Part shown: piece by piece, positions 58,510 to 64,000 of the stretch
Numbering within the stretch: the stretch's first letter is position 1
Layout: the number at the start of each line of letters is the position of its first letter
Assembly (NCBI GenBank): GCA_018649885.1
Contig: JABIHA010000076.1
Span: 1 to 64,000, forward strand
Direction of reading: 5' to 3'
Length of the DNA: 64,000 nt
From: Bacteriovoracaceae bacterium
GTDB taxonomy: Bacteria > Bdellovibrionota > Bacteriovoracia > Bacteriovoracales > Bacteriovoracaceae
Translations under genes and position numbers: made by a program
Notes under the pieces: generated by a model
What the model saw: the letters and a program-made list of their open reading frames with translations, nothing else
Told to the model about the DNA's origin: nothing
Databases searched by the model: none

Positions 58510-59633
58510 GTTGGTTTAGTATATTTTTACTGGTCATAGTGAGCGGGATGTCTTTTTTAAAAAGAAAAAGTACCGTTGGGCTAATAGTTTCACAGGGCCT
58601 AATTTTAACACTAGGAGCATCTCTTTTGATTGGATCGGTATGGAACATTGATCTTGCAACGGGGTTGATCCTTCTTGCTGGAGCACAGGTCTTCTCATAT
58701 TCAATTAATCGCATGTTGGATGTTGAACAAAAATTGTTATCACTGTTACAATTTACTCTTCTTTTACTTCTATCCTCCTCACAAATTTTTTTACATAGCT
58801 TATTATTATATGAAGGGGTTCTCATTTTTCTTTTATATGGAGCCCTAGGGAGTGCTGCGAGTTCTAATTTAAGTATTTTACGTAGATATGCATTTTTTCA
58901 AGGTTTGTTGATATTCCTTGGAACAATAGTGCAGTTTTACATGCAGGAGAAAATTTCTTCTGGCGCTAGTCTTTCACAGAGTGAGTCAGGTGCAAATGCT
59001 CTTAGCTATTTAATGCTATTTTGTCCTCTTTGGATCCTCGGTATTGGGGTTGAGCGGGTTTTTTCGAATACAAGAGGTATCATTCAAGTTCATATTCTAA
59101 GTACAATTGTATTTTTACAATTAATTTTGCTTGGAAAAGTTAACATTGAATCTCTTTATTTTTATTCTCATGAGATTTTTTGGGCCATTCCATTTTTACT
59201 AATGGTGATATTTTCATTTTCTAGAATTTTTCTTGGGCTAAATTCATTTTATTCTGGAGTCAGAATATTTGTGGCCCTAATAGTATTATCTTATATATTT
59301 AGCCCACTTAAAATGAGAGTTGAGATCATGTCATACCTACCGTTTTGGGTGATAACATATTCTATGGCCACTATTTTCCTTGAGGAAATTTGGCATCAGC
59401 AGTTATTTGGGCCCTGGAGGGGAAAGTTAAAGTTATGTGTATTGGTAGTTCTAGTCGGGTTACCTATCACACCATTTTTTAATATTGTAAAACTATCATT
59501 TTATTTTACAAAAATTGATGCAATTAGACCTCTAGGGGTTTGTGTTTTAACAGGATGGATAATTGTTGTACTTGGGCTGGGTCTTGAGAGCATTTATGGA
59601 GTATATGCAGATGATAAAGAGATGAGGGTATAG
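58500..59633 (+). CDS. Diverged NuoM-like membrane protein
   Basis: A 377-aa membrane protein, 130 residues shorter than NuoM. The best patch is LLLYEGVLIFLLYGALG, which aligns with FLFYVYWEIMLLPMFFLIA, so the membrane Glu may be kept. The PVFPFHTWLPHAH region is not recognisable. About ten hydrophobic segments are visible. The start ATG overlaps the previous stop. This is the least certain of the family assignments and depends on gene order. Confidence 0.55.
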   Translation: MGLGWFSIFLLVIVSGMSFLKRKSTVGLIVSQGLILTLGASLLIGSVWNIDLATGLILLAGAQVFSYSINRMLDVEQKLLSLLQFTLLLLLSSSQIFLHSLLLYEGVLIFLLYGALGSAASSNLSILRRYAFFQGLLIFLGTIVQFYMQEKISSGASLSQSESGANALSYLMLFCPLWILGIGVERVFSNTRGIIQVHILSTIVFLQLILLGKVNIESLYFYSHEIFWAIPFLLMVIFSFSRIFLGLNSFYSGVRIFVALIVLSYIFSPLKMRVEIMSYLPFWVITYSMATIFLEEIWHQQLFGPWRGKLKLCVLVVLVGLPITPFFNIVKLSFYFTKIDAIRPLGVCVLTGWIIVVLGLGLESIYGVYADDKEMRV

Positions 59634-59635
59634 AG

Positions 59636-60838
59636 ATGCTACAGCTAGTATTTGCTATATGTGCACTAGTATTAATTGTTGAAAGGTACCAAGGTGTTGA
59701 TAGGATTCGCTTGGGCCTAAATGCCATTTTCTCTACGGCCTCATTTTTTATTTGTATTTATTCAATTTTTAGACCGGAGATATTTAATCTTCAGCTTGGG
59801 ATTAACTCATTTTTTATCACTGCGCTATTTGGAATGAGTGGTGTCTGTTTTTTAAGTCTTCTGATACAAAATAGTCGTCTGAGCCCATCTTTTTTAATTA
59901 TGATCACCTCATTTTTTTATTTCTTATTTTCATTTGATTCCATCATTCCTTTGTATATTTTATTGTCAATGATCTTACTCTTTAGATCCTCTCTTTATAT
60001 TACAGCAAAATCATACTCTCAAAAGCTGGTGATGAATACGGTGCTACTTGATTTACTTTCGTTTGTATTTTTGAGCATGTTTACAACCTTTTTTATTATT
60101 TCCACTAATAGTTTTAATATTTTTGATTTTCAAGTTGTCGGTAGAACAACCTTTATCATTTCTCTCATAAATCTTGTTCTAGCATCCTTGGTTGTACTAC
60201 GCTTGCCACCGTTTCATACTGGGATATTAAATTTATATCGAGTGAATAGTCACATTGTAAGTTTGGAATCTTTGATTGTTAGGCCTTTTTTGGGTCTGTT
60301 TTTCTTTAGAGTCGTGTCTAATATTTTAAGAGAGATTGACCCAGAGTATTTTGCCCTGATTCAAGATTCATTATTTATAGTAATGGCTGCATCACTATTT
60401 TTTAATTTTGTGATTTTCAATTGGAAGAAAAGCATTGAATCATTTTTATTTAATTCATTTAGTCAAAATGTCTTACTTCTTTATATGTTACTCATTGTAG
60501 GGAGTAACGATTTACAAAATGATTCTCTGTTTTTTATTATACCCATGGGGAGCCTTCTGCTTTTTATTGGATGGAATTCATATATTGGATATACCGCAAG
60601 TGATGAGTATCAAAATAAAGGAAGTGAGAGGCTAGGCTTTGTGTTCCTCTTCTATGCTAGCTTTGCACTTCAGCTATTTCTGCCATTTTGTTTTGATGTT
60701 ACAAGATCGTATATTTCGGAGCTTTCAATTGAAAAACTATTTGTTTTTAGTATCGCTGTGGCCATAAACAAGGCTGCTATAATTAGTAAGACCAATTTGT
60801 CGGCAAGAAGTGAAATGACTGCCAGGGTAAAGAGTTGA
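59636..60838 (+). CDS. Diverged NuoN-like membrane protein
   Basis: A 400-aa membrane protein. The stretch LRLPPFHTGILNLYRVNSHI (about residue 188 on) aligns well with ACVPFHMWSPDVYEGSPVPV of NuoN, and NWKKSIESFLFNSFSQNVLL with NQKSVKRMLAFSSIAHAGFM. The channel lysine five residues before PFH is Val here, and the VPKLAG lysine is lost (VRPFLG). About ten to eleven membrane segments are visible. GAGGG precedes the ATG. The stop TGA overlaps the TTG start of the next gene. Confidence 0.7.
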   Translation: MLQLVFAICALVLIVERYQGVDRIRLGLNAIFSTASFFICIYSIFRPEIFNLQLGINSFFITALFGMSGVCFLSLLIQNSRLSPSFLIMITSFFYFLFSFDSIIPLYILLSMILLFRSSLYITAKSYSQKLVMNTVLLDLLSFVFLSMFTTFFIISTNSFNIFDFQVVGRTTFIISLINLVLASLVVLRLPPFHTGILNLYRVNSHIVSLESLIVRPFLGLFFFRVVSNILREIDPEYFALIQDSLFIVMAASLFFNFVIFNWKKSIESFLFNSFSQNVLLLYMLLIVGSNDLQNDSLFFIIPMGSLLLFIGWNSYIGYTASDEYQNKGSERLGFVFLFYASFALQLFLPFCFDVTRSYISELSIEKLFVFSIAVAINKAAIISKTNLSARSEMTARVKS

Positions 60839-63800
60839 AAAAGTATAGAATTAAACTAGAAAATGGAAGAGTTATAGGTCCATTTGCCAAGGAGCAGGTA
60901 GGTGAGCTCTATATAAAAGGCCATATATATGGGCAGGAAGATTGTCAGGAGTTTCCCGCGGGGAAATGGCAAGATCTTGAATCATTTAGTGAGTTGTCTG
61001 AGCTTATTGTTGATATTATTGCAGGAAAAGTCTCTTTGGAGGTGTTGCAAGATAGGCAGAAGACTGTTTTTAAGAAAATATCAATTAAGAAAATTCATGA
61101 ACTTCCAGATTCACTAAAAAAAGAAGATAAGAAATTTGACTTGAAAGAGTTTGATTTTGATTCAGATGAAGAATTTAATTTTGAATCTGTTGATGAAAGT
61201 AAAAAAGATTCCGAACTAAATTTGAGCAAATTATTTGAAGCTCATAAAGACGATGAAACGACTCCTTCAAAAGAAATGGTAAATCCTCAGCATATTGAAG
61301 AAACTCATGTTGAAAAGGATATTGGTGAAATTCCGTCCTTTGATGATGAAGATGATGAATTGAATAAAACCGTTATTAATAAATCATTTGAAAACTTTCC
61401 GCTGAAACAAAACGAAGAGGAAAAGGTTGAAGAGGATACTCCAAGCATAATTGAAGAGGTGTTAGAAAAAGCTAAAACCGATGGGCCAAGTAGTGAGGAG
61501 CAAGATGATATTGCTCCCGCGGTCTCCGATACGGAAATTTCTTCAGATGATCATACTGTAGTGGGTTCGTTAAAAGACTTTAAGTCTGATTTAATTAAAA
61601 AGGCTTCAAAATTTGAAGCAAATTTAGTTAGAGTAGAAAAAAAAGATCGTGCTGAAAAGAAGGCAAAATCAGAGACACCTCAAATTGCACCGCCAGAAGA
61701 AAAAAAAGAAGTTAAGAAACAAAAACCGATTTTTAAGATGGCAGCACTTTTAGTCGTTCTTGCAGTTATATACCAAGTGTTTTTAGGTGGAGAAGATAAG
61801 CAGAAAAATTTTAAGCCGATTTTTCCCGACATTGCCTTTCCTTTCCCCTTTGAAAAACCAAACCCAAAGGCTGCTTTAAAATATTTGAGAGAAGGCCTAG
61901 AATTATATAAGTTGGGAAGCTATAAGCATAAGGCTTTAGCTGCTAGAAAATTCAAAGATTCTCTCGACAATTCTTTTGAAAAAAACAAAGCACTAGGACA
62001 TCTACTATTAACTTACGCAGAGTTGTTGGAAAATGCCAAAGATAGAGAAAAGGCGAATCTTAAAGTTTACCAATTAGTCGAAGTTTCTAAAGGTCGTGTT
62101 TTAACGGATCAAAAGATTGCCATGGGCTCTGCCATTTTTTTCTTAAAATTGGGAAGACCAAAAGCTGCGTTGAAATTTCTTAATGATTTTTTGAGAGTAA
62201 ATAGCAGCTCGGATATTAAGGCTGAAGACAAAGCTAAAATCTCGCTTAAGTTCTATGCTGTGTATCTAAGTGTTTTGATTGACCTTGGCGAAATGGCTGA
62301 CGCTAGAAAAAAGCTCAATGGCTTAGAGCCCATACCGGATGATAAAAAGTCACTTGAAGTATATTCATCAATTGTACAATTTCATTTGAAAAATGATGAT
62401 TACAATAAGGCAAAGGACGTAATTGAAAAGGGGCTGAAGTATTTCCCTTGGTCTGTAAGTTTAAGACTAACCCTGTGCCAAATTTATTCATATTTTGAAG
62501 AATATGATTTATTAAACTCAGAGTTAAAAAGAGTCAAAAAATTAAATTCGGAATTTTCAGTCGTTTACTATGCAAAATACCTTGAATTTATGGGGATTTT
62601 AAACGCTGTAAAGAAAGAATATAAAAATGCGGCAGTATTTTTTAAAGCAGCTCTAAAGTTAAGAGAAAATGATTCACTTAGATCAAAGCTCGCTCTACTA
62701 GAGGAATCCTCTGAAGCCAACTCAGATCCTGACATTGGAGCTCTTGTTAAAGAAAGTAAAGCACTTGATCTCATTAAGAAGTCGAAAGTAGAGGCATCTA
62801 ACGGAAATTTTAATAAGGCCCTGATACTAGCTCTTGAGGCCAGGGAGGGGTTCCCGAATTATGTGCCTGCGATTATTTACCTTTCCGACTTGCAAATTCG
62901 AAGAGGATTTTTTGACGATGCAATTGAGACTCTTATTAAAGCTAAGAAAGCGAGCAAGTTGAATCAGCATATTATTTATGCACTAGTAAGAGCTTACGCT
63001 GAGTCATTCAAGGTGTCCGAGGCGAAGAAGACGCTTTCGATTTTAAGAGAAACAGAACACCGAAATAGTTACCAATTTGCCAGCGCTCTTGGACATATTT
63101 ATTATAAATCAAACGAATTTCTACAGGCAGTTAAATGGCTCAGAGAAAGTACCAATCTAAACCCTCTTAATGAAAAAGATTTTTTTAAGCTGGGAAGCCT
63201 GTTCTTAAGATATAGACGATATGATAAGGCAAAAATACTTCTATGGAAGGCGATCAGTCTTGATCCTTCGAATATTAAATATCAAATCGCCTATAGTAGA
63301 ATTTTATATGAGCTTGATAGTGTTGATGTGGCGATCGGATACCTGCGGGATATTTTGAAGGAATATAACGATAGCGGCTTAATTCTATCTCAAATTTCGA
63401 TTTATTATTATAAAAGTGGTCAGGTTAAAGCCTTTGAACAGTATAAAGAAAGGGTCATGAAATCTCTACATATTGGAAAAGATCTTTTTGATTTTCTTAT
63501 TAAGGCATCTAAGCTTGAAGATAAAAAAGAAGAAATCATTAAAAATTATGAAGCCTATATAAAAGTTGAACCAGGAGATTTAGCTAAGCAACTCGAATTT
63601 GGAGAATACCTTCTTAGTGAGTCTGATCTGACCGCTGCCGAAAAAGTATTTACTAAAATTGAAACTAAGTTAAAAAGTTACCCGAAGGTGAAGTTTTTCT
63701 TGGCAAATATTAAACTGATGAGTGGTAAGGAAGATGAGGCCCTTATTTTAGCTCAAGAAGAGATAAAACTTAATCCAAATATTGAGTACGGCTATACACT

Positions 63801-64000
63801 TCTTGGTCATATTTATACAAAAAAAGAAGAATATAATAAGGCCTTAAAAAACTATAAACATGCTCAAACTATCAATCAGAACTCAGTCGATGCTCTTCTT
63901 GGTTTGGCCTGGATTAAATATCAGCAGAATCAGATTGAGTCGGCACTTGATCTTTATGAGAAATGTGCCAAGCTCGATCCAAATAATTCATTTGTCAGAA
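60835..64000 (+). CDS. GYF-domain, transmembrane, TPR-repeat protein (partial, runs off the window)
   Basis: At least 1055 residues are present. Residues 1-45 form a GYF_2-like fold (LENGRVIGPFAKEQVGELYI ... GKWQDLESF). A long acidic, Glu/Asp/Lys-rich segment follows (about 75-295), then one membrane helix (about 300-318, MAALLVVLAVIYQVFLGG). The rest is many tetratricopeptide repeats (LREGLELYKLGSYKHKALAA; LGHIYYKSNEFLQAVKWL; LLGHIYTKKEEYNKALKN). The predicted topology is a cytoplasmic GYF head and a periplasmic TPR tail. The start is TTG, overlapping the previous stop (TTGA), with AGGG about 8 bp upstream. It is coupled to the NuoN-like gene. GYF and TPR proteins of the Myxococcus gliding machinery are loosely similar in domain make-up. 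Confidence 0.85.
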   Translation, partial: MKKYRIKLENGRVIGPFAKEQVGELYIKGHIYGQEDCQEFPAGKWQDLESFSELSELIVDIIAGKVSLEVLQDRQKTVFKKISIKKIHELPDSLKKEDKKFDLKEFDFDSDEEFNFESVDESKKDSELNLSKLFEAHKDDETTPSKEMVNPQHIEETHVEKDIGEIPSFDDEDDELNKTVINKSFENFPLKQNEEEKVEEDTPSIIEEVLEKAKTDGPSSEEQDDIAPAVSDTEISSDDHTVVGSLKDFKSDLIKKASKFEANLVRVEKKDRAEKKAKSETPQIAPPEEKKEVKKQKPIFKMAALLVVLAVIYQVFLGGEDKQKNFKPIFPDIAFPFPFEKPNPKAALKYLREGLELYKLGSYKHKALAARKFKDSLDNSFEKNKALGHLLLTYAELLENAKDREKANLKVYQLVEVSKGRVLTDQKIAMGSAIFFLKLGRPKAALKFLNDFLRVNSSSDIKAEDKAKISLKFYAVYLSVLIDLGEMADARKKLNGLEPIPDDKKSLEVYSSIVQFHLKNDDYNKAKDVIEKGLKYFPWSVSLRLTLCQIYSYFEEYDLLNSELKRVKKLNSEFSVVYYAKYLEFMGILNAVKKEYKNAAVFFKAALKLRENDSLRSKLALLEESSEANSDPDIGALVKESKALDLIKKSKVEASNGNFNKALILALEAREGFPNYVPAIIYLSDLQIRRGFFDDAIETLIKAKKASKLNQHIIYALVRAYAESFKVSEAKKTLSILRETEHRNSYQFASALGHIYYKSNEFLQAVKWLRESTNLNPLNEKDFFKLGSLFLRYRRYDKAKILLWKAISLDPSNIKYQIAYSRILYELDSVDVAIGYLRDILKEYNDSGLILSQISIYYYKSGQVKAFEQYKERVMKSLHIGKDLFDFLIKASKLEDKKEEIIKNYEAYIKVEPGDLAKQLEFGEYLLSESDLTAAEKVFTKIETKLKSYPKVKFFLANIKLMSGKEDEALILAQEEIKLNPNIEYGYTLLGHIYTKKEEYNKALKNYKHAQTINQNSVDALLGLAWIKYQQNQIESALDLYEKCAKLDPNNSFVR

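Noticed and set aside
54946..60838. Second Nuo-like set considered as decaying pseudogenes
   Set aside because: All seven frames are intact, have ribosome-binding sites and overlap in the way of a living operon.

Overview
The window is a low-GC chromosomal origin region of a Gram-negative bacterium. It has an outer-membrane barrel, SurA-like and parvulin chaperones, a lipoprotein and a complex I cluster. The rpmH-dnaA-dnaN-recF-gyrB-gyrA core, the parAB-bactofilin set, the ATP synthase genes split into two groups and the very AT-rich codon use together suggest a member of the Bdellovibrionota, most likely the Bacteriovorax/Halobacteriovorax group. That placement is inferred from gene content and style; no 16S gene or other taxonomic marker is present.

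Layout. Positions 1-514 hold no convincing gene but contain a strongly structured element at 82-224. From 515 to 11 kb lie a small unknown protein, the ligA-radA pair, a DNA-binding protein plus outer-membrane barrel pair, a patatin-like lipase, a lytic transglycosylase and a large unknown membrane-anchored protein. From 11.2 to 17 kb, on the minus strand, is the F1/stalk operon atpF'-atpF-atpH-atpA-atpG-atpD-atpC. From 17.1 to 25.6 kb, also minus, run rpmH-rnpA-yidD-yidC-mnmE-mnmG-rsmG-parA-parB-bactofilin. Three parS-like sites lie inside rsmG, and a five-copy palindromic repeat array lies between mnmE and mnmG. dnaA starts rightward at 25.9 kb, and the 674-bp dnaA-dnaN gap is packed with DnaA boxes, so it is very probably oriC.

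Right of oriC are dnaN, recF, gyrB, gyrA, a TPR lipoprotein and the ion-translocating part of the ATP synthase (atpZ-like, atpI, atpB, atpE), all rightward and closely packed up to a strong terminator at 37.98 kb. On the minus strand from 47.1 to 38.0 kb follows mfd-parvulin-surA-like-pdxA-uvrA. From 47.25 kb a rightward cluster encodes only the membrane subunits of respiratory complex I: nuoA, H, J, K, L, M and N.

The most unusual part is 54.9-60.8 kb. Directly after nuoN, behind its own apparent promoter, are seven tightly coupled membrane-protein genes. Their order and topology repeat A-H-J-K-L-M-N, but each is shorter, strongly diverged and missing key charged residues. They look like a complete shadow copy of the complex I membrane arm that has lost the quinone-site loops and much of the proton path. 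The same transcription unit continues into a GYF-domain, transmembrane, TPR-repeat protein that runs off the window. I do not know of a described system of this form, and its function is unknown.
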